6,692 nt of DNA from Thermodesulfovibrionales bacterium (GCA_022865525.1 JALHSV010000243.1:1-6692), one strand, 5' to 3'; counted from the stretch's first letter, positions 1 through 5,872 are shown. Notes: a model not told the origin generated them from the sequence alone. Made by a program: numbers and translations.

Positions 1-123
<123 letters not shown>

Positions 124-160
124 ATTTTGGATTTCGTGTTCATTGTATTCATTAATTAAA

Positions 161-190
161 GTAGTCAGTAGTCAGTGGTTAGTATTAGTA
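161..190 (-). repeat. Short reversed heptamer array
   Basis: On the plus strand this reads GTAGTCA, GTAGTCA, GTGGTTA, then a degenerate GTATTAGTA. It is the reverse complement of the TAC+TNAC type of unit found in neighbouring arrays. It lies between the two forward arrays at 1-123 and 251-361, in inverted orientation to both. Confidence 0.75.
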
Positions 191-250
191 AATTGCATGA
201 AAGCGAAGTTTTTACTCATATCTCTTCAATAATTTCTCGCAATTTTCTTT

Positions 251-361
251 CTACTGTCTACTTCTTCACTCTTGCTACTGTCTACTATCTACTGCCTACT
301 GTCTACTATTTACTAGTTCTTCTCTCTTCCTACTGTCTACTACCTACTGTCTACTGTCTAC
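251..361 (+). repeat. TACTRYC heptanucleotide array abutting the sugar transferase stop
   Basis: The array contains TACTGTC, TACTATC, TACTGCC, TACTATT and TACTACC units, interrupted by the 14-mer at 262-275 and by a variant (TTCTTCTCTCTTCC) at 317-330. Its first 57 bp duplicate 7-63. The final TAC ends at 361, immediately next to the TGA stop (362-364) of the minus-strand sugar transferase, so the array fills the whole space downstream of that gene. No rho-independent terminator is visible there. Confidence 0.9.
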
Positions 362-2344
362 TCAAGAGCTCTTGGCATGATGAAACAGAATATTATTAAA
401 GGCCTTGAAGAAATAAGTTATATCAGTCAGGACCGGGTGCTTCTTGTATCTATTTAGGTATTTCCGCTCCGACTCCCATACTTGCTCGATCCCGGAAGGC
501 ATGTCCGCATAGAACGGCGGGATCAATCCCGGTTTAAACAAGTTCCGTTCTTTCTGAAGATCTTCCGGATATGTCTTGAAGAAAGTCTCGCTCAAAGGCC
601 GCACGCCTACAAGCTTTATATCTCGCTTCAGCCAGTTAACGAGCATGGGCAGTTCGTCCAGCCAGGTCTTGCGGAAAAAGCGGCCCCAGGAGGTGATGCG
701 GAAATCACCCTTGATCTTGCCCGATTCTTCCAGCTGATTCCTTTCGAAAATATACTGGTGCAGATACTCGGCAAAAGGGTGCATGGTGCGCAGTTTGTAG
801 ATGTAAATGATCTTCCCGCCCTGGCCCAAACGGCGCTGGCGGAAGACCGGGCCGTAGGATGGACGCGGGTCGGTCCGCGGCTCCTTGGTTTTCTTGGCGA
901 TGAAGTAATAGATATTGTTGATGGGTCGCAGGCCGATGACCTCGAAACCGCAATAATAGAGGCGGCCCAGAATTTCGGTGCGCGAAAAGACCCTTTTCTT
1001 GCCGTGCGACATCTGGAAATAGATCTGCTTCAATACAGGCAATTTGGGCATAATGCGTTTATAGAGAAAATCAATGACATAAAATATCCTGGCGAACCAG
1101 CGGGGGAATTTGCTGAAAATACGCTGGCGGCGCTGGTCGTATGATTCGAAGCAGCCGACAAAAACGCCGCCCATTTTCATTTTTTTATTCAAGGCGATGC
1201 AGACACGGTTCACATAGCGGAAGTTGTTCACCTTTTCGAAATTGAAGAAAAAGCCCAGCGAATCGTCCTCAAAAATGTCGATATTGAAAATGTCAGAGGC
1301 GAAGAGGAACGCCGAAGAGAGGATGTCGAAACGGCCGAGGTCGACATATTTTTTGATAAAATCGTAGACTTCATGGAACTTATTTAAAAAAAGCCGCTCC
1401 AGCCTTTGTTTTAAAATTTCCTGGCCGTCATCCCTTTCCTGAAAGCTGTATTTTTCCCTGACGATCGCCTTGGCTTCTTCTTCATCGCCCGCGAACACCG
1501 CCTGCGGGTGAGCCAGTTCGTCGGCCAGGAGCTCGGCCGGATCCTCATCGGCGCGTTTGAACTGGGAGACGATATAATAGGCCAGGACGACAATATTCTC
1601 CAGGACGGCGAAGCCGGCGATGGAGCCGAAAATGATCAGCCTGGACATAGAGCCTCGGGCAGCAATAAAAACCGTGAAAGATACCAGACCGAGGATCAGT
1701 GCTTCCGACTGCCAAAACGGGACAAACGCGTTCCAGAAACCGTTTTCTGTTTTAACCTTGAAGCGATGGACCAGCAACGAGATCAGTAGCCAGGCAAAAA
1801 ACAGTCCCATTAGGGCTAGCTGGTATTTTTCCTCAAGCCGGAAGGTTGCGCGCTTGGAAAAATAGATGGTAAAAAAAGCCCCGGACAAGGCCGCCAGCTC
1901 GATCAGGAAAAAGAATACGGCGAAGGGGATGGACCGGCCCGGCTCGCGCTTGCGCAAAAATATCAAATGAAATGCCAGAAATATGCTCTCCAGAATAAAA
2001 TAAATTGCGATTGAACCATAGATGATGAACCTGGAGAGATAGACCCAACCCATGAAATAGAGCAGCAAAGTAAGCAGCGAGACAAAAATAACCGCCGCGA
2101 GCCAATAAGGCTGAAGCCGTGAAAAGTAATCCTGTTTTTCGATCACCTTGAATTTCTTGGACAAGATGGTGACCAGGAACCAGGTCAGGAAAAGTATCGG
2201 CAGAAATCTCCGGAAGTCTTCATCTATAAGGAAATCGCCGCGGCGCAGCCAATAAGTGGTCAGGAAAGCGATAGCTAGAAAGAGCCCATCTAGGATAACC
2301 TTTAGCCAGTAGAAGCGTTCTTTTTTTAAGTAGTTTGAGGGCAT
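362..2344 (-). CDS. Membrane sugar transferase (polyprenyl-phosphate phosphoglycosyl transferase family) with duplicated TM module
   Basis: The 660-aa protein probably moves a sugar-1-phosphate from a nucleotide sugar to a polyprenyl-phosphate carrier at the inner face of the membrane, the first step of a surface glycan. Residues 13-131 and 139-262 are two copies of a four-helix membrane module (SRFIIYGSIA at 104-113 matches SRLIIFGSIA at 234-243). Residues about 335-484 form a Rossmann-like, methyltransferase-resembling region (KMGGVFVGCFE, then GRLYYCGFEVIG). The C-terminal transferase domain shows GPVFRQRRLG (498-507), YKLRTM (516-521), the Asp-Glu catalytic pair D563-E564 in WLDELPML, LVGVRPLS (578-585; usually VGPRP) and KPGLIPPFYADMP (604-616). 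The hydrophobic re-entrant helix that normally precedes this domain is not visible. The only early Met is at 2344; no Shine-Dalgarno is seen, and a reversed heptamer array begins 5 bp upstream. The family call is firm; the sugar is unknown. Confidence 0.88.
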   Translation of the reverse strand: MPSNYLKKERFYWLKVILDGLFLAIAFLTTYWLRRGDFLIDEDFRRFLPILFLTWFLVTILSKKFKVIEKQDYFSRLQPYWLAAVIFVSLLTLLLYFMGWVYLSRFIIYGSIAIYFILESIFLAFHLIFLRKREPGRSIPFAVFFFLIELAALSGAFFTIYFSKRATFRLEEKYQLALMGLFFAWLLISLLVHRFKVKTENGFWNAFVPFWQSEALILGLVSFTVFIAARGSMSRLIIFGSIAGFAVLENIVVLAYYIVSQFKRADEDPAELLADELAHPQAVFAGDEEEAKAIVREKYSFQERDDGQEILKQRLERLFLNKFHEVYDFIKKYVDLGRFDILSSAFLFASDIFNIDIFEDDSLGFFFNFEKVNNFRYVNRVCIALNKKMKMGGVFVGCFESYDQRRQRIFSKFPRWFARIFYVIDFLYKRIMPKLPVLKQIYFQMSHGKKRVFSRTEILGRLYYCGFEVIGLRPINNIYYFIAKKTKEPRTDPRPSYGPVFRQRRLGQGGKIIYIYKLRTMHPFAEYLHQYIFERNQLEESGKIKGDFRITSWGRFFRKTWLDELPMLVNWLKRDIKLVGVRPLSETFFKTYPEDLQKERNLFKPGLIPPFYADMPSGIEQVWESERKYLNRYKKHPVLTDITYFFKAFNNILFHHAKSS

Positions 2345-2348
2345 TTGC

Positions 2349-2383
2349 TTAGTAGTTAGTAGTTAGTAGATAGTATTTAGTAG
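2349..2383 (-). repeat. Reversed heptamer array between sugar transferase and four-helix-bundle gene
   Basis: Five units on the plus strand: TTAGTAG three times, ATAGTAT, TTAGTAG. It occupies nearly the whole 44-bp gap between the start codon at 2344 and the stop codon at 2389. It is in the opposite orientation to most arrays in the window and matches the array at 2751-2785, with 19 bp identical (2351-2369 and 2753-2771). Confidence 0.9.
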
Positions 2384-2388
2384 AAGAA

Positions 2389-2742
2389 TTAAACGACATT
2401 TTTCGCATAAGCTCTGATCATTTTTGATACCTCAACCAATAATTTCATCATAACTTCATTATCGCCATATTTGAGATCAGAAGCAAGACGAAGATAATAG
2501 GAACATTCGTTTATACTGCCTTCAGCGATGTTGTAAAACCTGACCTTATCCTTCGGACCATTTTTACGGAATCCCTCGGCAATATTGGCCGGAATGGAAA
2601 CCGCGGCTCTCCTGAATTGTGATGACAGGCCAAACAGCTCATGCTTGGGAAATGTTGAGGTGTATTCATAAACCTTCAAAACAAATTCATGAGCTTTCTG
2701 CCAGAAGATCAAATCTTGATAGGATTTCGATTTATAGATCAT
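2389..2742 (-). CDS. Four-helix-bundle protein (S23 rRNA-intervening-sequence / Avd-like family)
   Basis: The 117-aa protein has the usual length and full motif order of the four-helix-bundle family first seen as ORFs in 23S rRNA intervening sequences: SYQDLIFWQKAHEFV (8-22), FPKHELFGLSSQFRRAAVS (31-49), IPANIAEGFR (50-59), then RFYNIAEGSINE and YYLRLASDL. The Avd accessory protein of diversity-generating retroelements is a structural relative, but no reverse transcriptase or variable repeat is present here. Cellular role is unknown; nucleic-acid binding is suggested for relatives. The ATG lies in an 11-bp tandem duplication and has no Shine-Dalgarno. Heptamer arrays flank it closely: 5 bp past the stop and 8 bp before the ATG. 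It has no obvious link to glycan synthesis and may be a passenger cassette. Confidence 0.9.
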   Translation of the reverse strand: MIYKSKSYQDLIFWQKAHEFVLKVYEYTSTFPKHELFGLSSQFRRAAVSIPANIAEGFRKNGPKDKVRFYNIAEGSINECSYYLRLASDLKYGDNEVMMKLLVEVSKMIRAYAKNVV

Positions 2743-2751
2743 TTATAGATC
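2730..2751 (+). repeat. 11-bp tandem duplication spanning the four-helix-bundle start codon
   Basis: ATTTATAGATC occurs twice in tandem (2730-2740 and 2741-2751). The junction creates the ATG (complement of 2740-2742) of the four-helix-bundle gene. The second copy ends at the first base of the adjoining heptamer array. Confidence 0.8.
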
Positions 2752-2785
2752 GAGTAGTTAGTAGTTAGTAGCCAGTAGTTAGTAG
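2751..2785 (-). repeat. Reversed heptamer array upstream of the four-helix-bundle gene
   Basis: Five units on the plus strand: CGAGTAG, TTAGTAG, TTAGTAG, CCAGTAG, TTAGTAG. It has the same unit number, length and orientation as the array on the other side of the gene (2349-2383). It is inverted relative to the array at 2867-2935 and could pair with it. Confidence 0.9.
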
Positions 2786-2866
2786 GAGCAAGCACTTTAA
2801 CGAGATTTTTCATTTATTTTGAAATCCATGATTGCATATGTTTATTTAGTTCCGTAATGTTTTTTT

Positions 2867-2935
2867 TACTAACTACTATCTAGTTCTTCACTCTTCCTAC
2901 TAACTCCTAACTACTAACTACTTCTTCTCACTACA
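2867..2935 (+). repeat. Heptamer array covering the end of the deacetylase-like gene
   Basis: TACTAAC and TACTATC, then TAG and the same 14-mer TTCTTCACTCTTCC (2884-2897) seen 2.5 kb away at 63-76, then TACTAAC, TCCTAAC, TACTAAC and degenerate TTC/CAC units to 2935. The last part is coding on the minus strand: it encodes the final VVRRSS of the deacetylase-like protein, and its TAG stop (complement of 2914-2916) lies in a repeat unit. Confidence 0.85.
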
Positions 2936-3762
2936 AAATACTTAACGAAATTCTTGACCTTCTGCCAACACAACTCCCAAATCCATGGCAACCATTGATC
3001 ATTCCATCTCTGGGGATGAACAGTCAACATGATTGTAGAAGGAAGTAGGTCGTTTCTTAATGCTCCAATAATGTCTATAGTCGAATGTAATTTCAATTTA
3101 TTTGTTGTTTCTTTTTTTTTACTACTAACTACTGACTTCTTACTACTGTCTACTGAGTCTTGACTACTAAATACTAACTTCTCACTACTAACTACTTTGT
3201 CTCGAATAGAAAATCCTTCCCCATCCCACCTCCTCCCCGTGTCAGTGAGATACATTACTTCATTGAAATCAATATCAAAATATGGCTCACCAATGATCCC
3301 CAAATCGCGATAGTCGAAATTTTTCCATAAATTCCTATTGTCATGTTTGGAAAGCGGGCTGCCGTGCATGCAGGCCGTTTTTACCGGTGCCACTTCTCGC
3401 AGTTTGGCAAGATTTTTTTTGAACAATTCCAAAGCTTTTTCTTCAACCCCACTTGCGTCATTCAGGTCATCATAATGATAACCGATCTCGTGTCCCAATT
3501 TTGCGATGAACTCGATCGCTTTCCCGGGCAACTTATTTTTAATGACCCTGAAATAGTAAGTGCCCTTTAACCCCAGCTCATTTTCAATTTCTGCGGTTCG
3601 TAACGACCGCAATGGTTTTTTATCCACATCATGCCTAAGGATAAGGGTCTTTTTATTTTTTTCTGAATCTTGAATATATTCCGCAAAAGTCACAAATCCA
3701 TATCCCGCGTGCAGCAGTTCGCTTAATAATTTTCTATAAATTGTTAAAGTAAAATCACGCAT
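2914..3762 (-). CDS. Polysaccharide-deacetylase-like (NodB-fold) protein carrying an in-frame heptamer array
   Basis: The 282-aa protein resembles NodB-fold carbohydrate deacetylases found in O-antigen and capsule loci, probably the WbmS-like branch. Visible motifs are RHDVD (43-47, the metal and catalytic Asp motif), GHEIGYHYDDL (90-100, with H91 and H96 as likely metal ligands), CMHGSP (131-136) and TVHPQRW (247-253). Substrate is unknown; N-deacetylation of a glycan precursor is an inference. No signal peptide is seen, suggesting a cytoplasmic site. Residues 190-217 come from an array of ten heptanucleotides and form a Ser/Lys-rich heptapeptide repeat between the RRWDGEGFSIRDK segment and the conserved C-terminal HPQRW block, so the frame stays open across it. 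The last residues and stop come from a second array. The ATG at 3762 lacks a Shine-Dalgarno, and a GC-rich hairpin lies about 30 bp upstream. Confidence 0.8.
   Translation of the reverse strand: MRDFTLTIYRKLLSELLHAGYGFVTFAEYIQDSEKNKKTLILRHDVDKKPLRSLRTAEIENELGLKGTYYFRVIKNKLPGKAIEFIAKLGHEIGYHYDDLNDASGVEEKALELFKKNLAKLREVAPVKTACMHGSPLSKHDNRNLWKNFDYRDLGIIGEPYFDIDFNEVMYLTDTGRRWDGEGFSIRDKVVSSEKLVFSSQDSVDSSKKSVVSSKKKETTNKLKLHSTIDIIGALRNDLLPSTIMLTVHPQRWNDQWLPWIWELCWQKVKNFVKYFVVRRSS
3120..3195 (+). repeat. Heptamer array inside the deacetylase-like coding sequence
   Basis: Ten uninterrupted 7-bp units at 3126-3195 (TAACTAC, TGACTTC, TTACTAC, TGTCTAC, TGAGTCT, TGACTAC, TAAATAC, TAACTTC, TCACTAC, TAACTAC), preceded by a partial TACTAC at 3120-3125 and a run of T. 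On the coding strand three heptamers make seven codons, giving VVSSEKL, VFSSQDS, VDSSKKS and VVSSKKK (the final Lys codons lie in the T run). This is the same unit family as the intergenic arrays. Confidence 0.92.
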
Positions 3763-3793
3763 TTTTACTGTTTATTGATTTATTGAAAAGAGC

Positions 3794-3815
3794 GGGCGGG
3801 TCACAGACCGCGCCC
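3794..3815. repeat. GC-rich hairpin (REP-like palindrome)
   Basis: GGGCGGGTC (3794-3802), loop ACA, then GACCGCGCCC (3806-3815) form a strong stem with one bulged G, followed by CTACA. It is like the palindromic elements built on GTAGGGGCG found between genes in several bacterial groups. On the minus strand it is followed by GCTCTTTT, so a terminator role is conceivable, but it lies only about 30 bp before the deacetylase-like start and roughly 500 bp after the VanZ stop, which makes a dispersed repeat more likely. Confidence 0.6.
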
Positions 3816-3830
3816 CTACATCTTTTTTCT

Positions 3831-3858
3831 TTCTGTCCTCTGTTTTCTGTTTTCTGTC
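3831..3858 (+). repeat. TTCTGTY heptamer array
   Basis: Four units: TTCTGTC, CTCTGTT, TTCTGTT, TTCTGTC. This is a third sequence family with the same 7-bp period, readable as TTC plus TGTC/TGTT. A lone TTCTGTC also sits at 4313-4319, directly against the VanZ stop codon. Confidence 0.8.
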
Positions 3859-3867
3859 TTTCCCCAC

Positions 3868-3980
3868 GCCTCTAGCCCCTTGCCTATCGCCTTATTCTTC
3901 AAACATAACCTCTCGCCCATCGCCTTATTATTCAAACATAACCTCTCACCTATCGCCTATAGCCTCTCGCCCATCGCCTT
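3868..3980 (+). repeat. GCCYATC heptamer array with 33-bp tandem repeat
   Basis: Units of the GCC+YATC type (GCCTATC, GCCCATC, GCCTATA, GCCTCTC) are mixed with a longer repeat: 3882-3914 and 3915-3947 are 33-bp tandem copies differing at two positions, each holding heptamers plus the segment TTCAAACATAACCTCTC. A 26-bp stretch at 3949-3974 recurs exactly at 4035-4060. No coding potential is seen. The intergenic region 3763-4319 (557 bp) holds no gene; it contains a hairpin, these arrays and pyrimidine-rich sequence. Confidence 0.88.
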
Positions 3981-3988
3981 TTTCTTCC

Positions 3989-4023
3989 TACTACCTACTA
4001 TCTACTAACTACTGACTACTATC
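3989..4023 (+). repeat. TAC-type heptamer array
   Basis: Five contiguous units, TACTACC, TACTATC, TACTAAC, TACTGAC and TACTATC, lie between two arrays of the GCC type. Families therefore alternate along the intergenic region. Confidence 0.9.
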
Positions 4024-4034
4024 TAACTCTTTTC

Positions 4035-4062
4035 CCTATCGCCTATAGCCTCTCGCCCATAG
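4035..4062 (+). repeat. CCTATMG heptamer array
   Basis: Four contiguous units, CCTATCG, CCTATAG, CCTCTCG and CCCATAG, of the GCC+YATC family in another phase. The first 26 bp (4035-4060) copy 3949-3974 exactly. Confidence 0.88.
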
Positions 4063-4077
4063 CCCCTTTCTTCCTGC

Positions 4078-4154
4078 TGACTACTGTCTACTAACTACTG
4101 TTTACTATCTACTGATTACTAACTTCCCTATCGCCCCTAGCCTATTGCCTATAG
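4078..4154 (+). repeat. Mixed heptamer array with a family switch in phase
   Basis: Eleven contiguous 7-bp units. Seven are TAC-type (TGACTAC, TGTCTAC, TAACTAC, TGTTTAC, TATCTAC, TGATTAC, TAACTTC). They run without a phase break into four GCC-type units (CCTATCG, CCCCTAG, CCTATTG, CCTATAG). The switch is at 4126/4127. Confidence 0.88.
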
Positions 4155-4270
4155 CCCCTTTTCTTCCTACTTTCTTTTATCAAGCTCTTTTTCATAACCA
4201 ATAACTCTTTTCTTCTTTTTTTCTTAACTTAGTTTTTAAACTTAAAACTTCTTTTTACTCTTTTTTCTTT

Positions 4271-4305
4271 AACTCAAAATTCAAAACTCACAACTCAAAA
4301 CTTTA
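4271..4305 (+). repeat. AACTCAA heptamer array
   Basis: Five units, AACTCAA, AATTCAA, AACTCAC, AACTCAA and a degenerate AACTTTA, form a fourth, AT-rich family with period 7. Between 4155 and 4270 the plus strand is strongly pyrimidine-rich with looser repeats such as TTAAACTTAAAACTT. The array region ends at the VanZ stop (4320). Confidence 0.8.
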
Positions 4306-4319
4306 AAATGTCTTCTGTC

Positions 4320-4697
4320 TTACCTGGCGCTTCGCCACCCCCACCCCACAATCAAAGCTCCGATAACTATTCCCAAGCTATTGGCTAGCAAGTCTATCAC
4401 ATTAAAGGACCTGTCAGGCACGAAAATTTGGACCACTTCCGAAAATCCAGCGAATATTATTCCCACTCCAAGCGCAAACCAAAAATAAATATTAGAATTG
4501 ATTCCCTTCAATCGCCATTTGGCCAGTACCATCCAGGGGATAAATAACAGCACGTGCAGCAAATAGTCAGTCCGAAGTCCGATAGTTTTGCTTTTGTTCA
4601 GGGCAGTGGAACCGTTCAGTGAAACAACGGAAATTAATAAAATGACCGAACAATAGACGATGATTAACCAGTTAATCATTCTGGCACTGAATTTCAT
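4320..4697 (-). CDS. VanZ-like family membrane protein
   Basis: A 125-aa integral membrane protein with four predicted helices (about 9-27, 44-60, 71-90 and 104-121). The family signature is clear: a charged RTDYLLHVLLF segment near residue 42, then EVVQIFVPDRSFNVIDLLANSLG (86-108), matching the VanZ pattern of E, Q, R, D and N residues around helices 3 and 4. VanZ itself is linked to teicoplanin resistance, but most relatives have no known function and nothing here suggests resistance. The start overlaps the epimerase stop by ATGA, and AGGA lies 7 nt upstream, inside the epimerase gene, so translation is probably coupled. It is the last gene of the compact operon. Confidence 0.85.
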   Translation of the reverse strand: MKFSARMINWLIIVYCSVILLISVVSLNGSTALNKSKTIGLRTDYLLHVLLFIPWMVLAKWRLKGINSNIYFWFALGVGIIFAGFSEVVQIFVPDRSFNVIDLLANSLGIVIGALIVGWGWRSAR

Positions 4698-5866
4698 AAA
4701 GGTTTCCTATAATCCAGAATCGCCCGCAGGCATCTCTCTGCCGTATGGCCATCCCAAAGCTCTGGCCGCATGGGCTTTCGCTCACTTGCCAAACTCTTTC
4801 TATATTCAGTCCGGATCTTTTCCACATCGTTGCCCACCAGTACACTGGCACCGCCGTGCTCGCGCAAGGTCACAGGACGATCAGTGTTCCAGCGCAAAGT
4901 CAAGCAGGGGGTGCCCAGCACCGTACATTCTTCCTGCAACCCCCCGCTGTCGGTCAATAGCAGGCTTGCATCCATATTAAGTCGCAGCATCTCATGGTAG
5001 CCGATCGGGTTCAACAGAATCATATTAACGGTTTTTGAAACGGTTTCCCACAAGCCGAATTCTTTGAGTTTTTTCTCAGAACGAGGATGGATCGGCCAAA
5101 TTAATGGCATTTCATTGGCCACTTCTTTACAAAATAAATCAACCAGAGGTCCAAGCACGGCCGGATCGTCCACGTTGGAGGGACGATGCATGGTCATGAG
5201 CCCGTAATAATTTTCTTTCAAAATCTGGGAATTATGTTTCCTCTTTCCAATGATGTTGTCGGTACAAATGGCATCAATGTTTAGTGCCGCCGCCTTGGCT
5301 CGGTTGGCTTCCAACGTATCGATCATGATGTTGCCGACAAAGACGATTTTGTTTTCAGATACTCCTTCTTTGCGAAGGTTTTCACTTGATATTTTATCGG
5401 GTGTGAGCAGCAGGTCGGCCAAGCGGTCGGTTACCAGACGGTTGATCTCTTCGGGCATGGTCATGTCGCCTGAACGTAGCCCGGCTTCGATGTGGCAGAC
5501 CTTGACACCCTCTTTCTTGGCCGTCACCGAGCAAGCCAGGGTGGCGTTGACGTCGCCGACCACTACCACCCAATCGGGCTTTTCTTGCCTTAACACACTT
5601 TCAAATGTGATCATGGTTTTGCCAACCTGTTCGGCGTGGGTACCGGATCCGACTTCCAGGTTAATGTTCGGATCCGGGATGTTCAGTTCCCTGAAAAACG
5701 CCTGGGACATGCTGATATCGTAATGCTGGCCGGTATGGACTAATATATGATTGATATTTTGGCCATGCGACCCGGAAGAAGTCTGGTTGTACCTTTCAAT
5801 AGCCCGAATGAACGGAGCTATCTTCATAAAATTAGGTCTGGCACCGACGACTGAAATGATTTTCAT
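4694..5866 (-). CDS. wecB: UDP-N-acetylglucosamine 2-epimerase (non-hydrolysing)
   Basis: Interconverts UDP-GlcNAc and UDP-ManNAc in the cytoplasm, supplying ManNAc or ManNAcA for surface polymers. Numbering from the Met at 5872, the family motifs are in order: GARPNFMK (10-17), HTGQHYD (46-52), GDVNAT (106-111), HIEAGLRSGD (127-136), PEEINR (140-145), MHRPSN, HPRSEKK, TDSGGLQEE and NTDRPVTLREHG. D107, E129 and E142 correspond to the catalytic acids of E. coli WecB. The sequence fits the non-hydrolysing type; I cannot exclude a NeuC-like role by eye. Two Met codons compete: 5872 (MKMKII) and 5866 (MKIISVVG). I chose 5866 because AAGGG lies 6 nt before it but touches the ATG at 5872, and because relatives begin MKI/MKV before the Rossmann strand. 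It follows the cytidylyltransferase gene closely and overlaps the VanZ gene by 4 nt. Confidence 0.93.
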   Translation of the reverse strand: MKIISVVGARPNFMKIAPFIRAIERYNQTSSGSHGQNINHILVHTGQHYDISMSQAFFRELNIPDPNINLEVGSGTHAEQVGKTMITFESVLRQEKPDWVVVVGDVNATLACSVTAKKEGVKVCHIEAGLRSGDMTMPEEINRLVTDRLADLLLTPDKISSENLRKEGVSENKIVFVGNIMIDTLEANRAKAAALNIDAICTDNIIGKRKHNSQILKENYYGLMTMHRPSNVDDPAVLGPLVDLFCKEVANEMPLIWPIHPRSEKKLKEFGLWETVSKTVNMILLNPIGYHEMLRLNMDASLLLTDSGGLQEECTVLGTPCLTLRWNTDRPVTLREHGGASVLVGNDVEKIRTEYRKSLASERKPMRPELWDGHTAERCLRAILDYRKPL

Positions 5867-5872
5867 CTTCAT

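Noticed and set aside
175..399. 74-codon plus-strand ORF
   Set aside because: Most of it is translated heptamer repeat (recurrent TVYYLL), and it runs into the antisense of the sugar transferase end; no start signal or family.
482..1144. 220-codon plus-strand ORF
   Set aside because: Antisense shadow of the conserved transferase domain of the sugar transferase, whose motifs are clear on the minus strand.
2389..2742. Diversity-generating retroelement, suggested by the Avd-like protein
   Set aside because: No reverse transcriptase, template repeat or variable repeat in the window; the family is mostly found without DGRs.
2349..2785. Classical insertion sequence
   Set aside because: No transposase and no terminal inverted repeats; the flanking arrays are direct repeats of the family found throughout the window.
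3794..3830. Rho-independent terminator on the plus strand
   Set aside because: The stem is good but the T-run begins about 8 nt after it, and there is no plus-strand gene to terminate.
251..4319. CRISPR array
   Set aside because: Units are 7 bp in direct tandem, with no 20-40 bp repeats separated by unique spacers and no cas genes.
4320..4697. Glycopeptide resistance gene vanZ
   Set aside because: Only family-level similarity; no other van genes, and the context is glycan synthesis.
5250..5723. 157-codon plus-strand ORF
   Set aside because: Antisense shadow of the epimerase core motifs; low-complexity composition.
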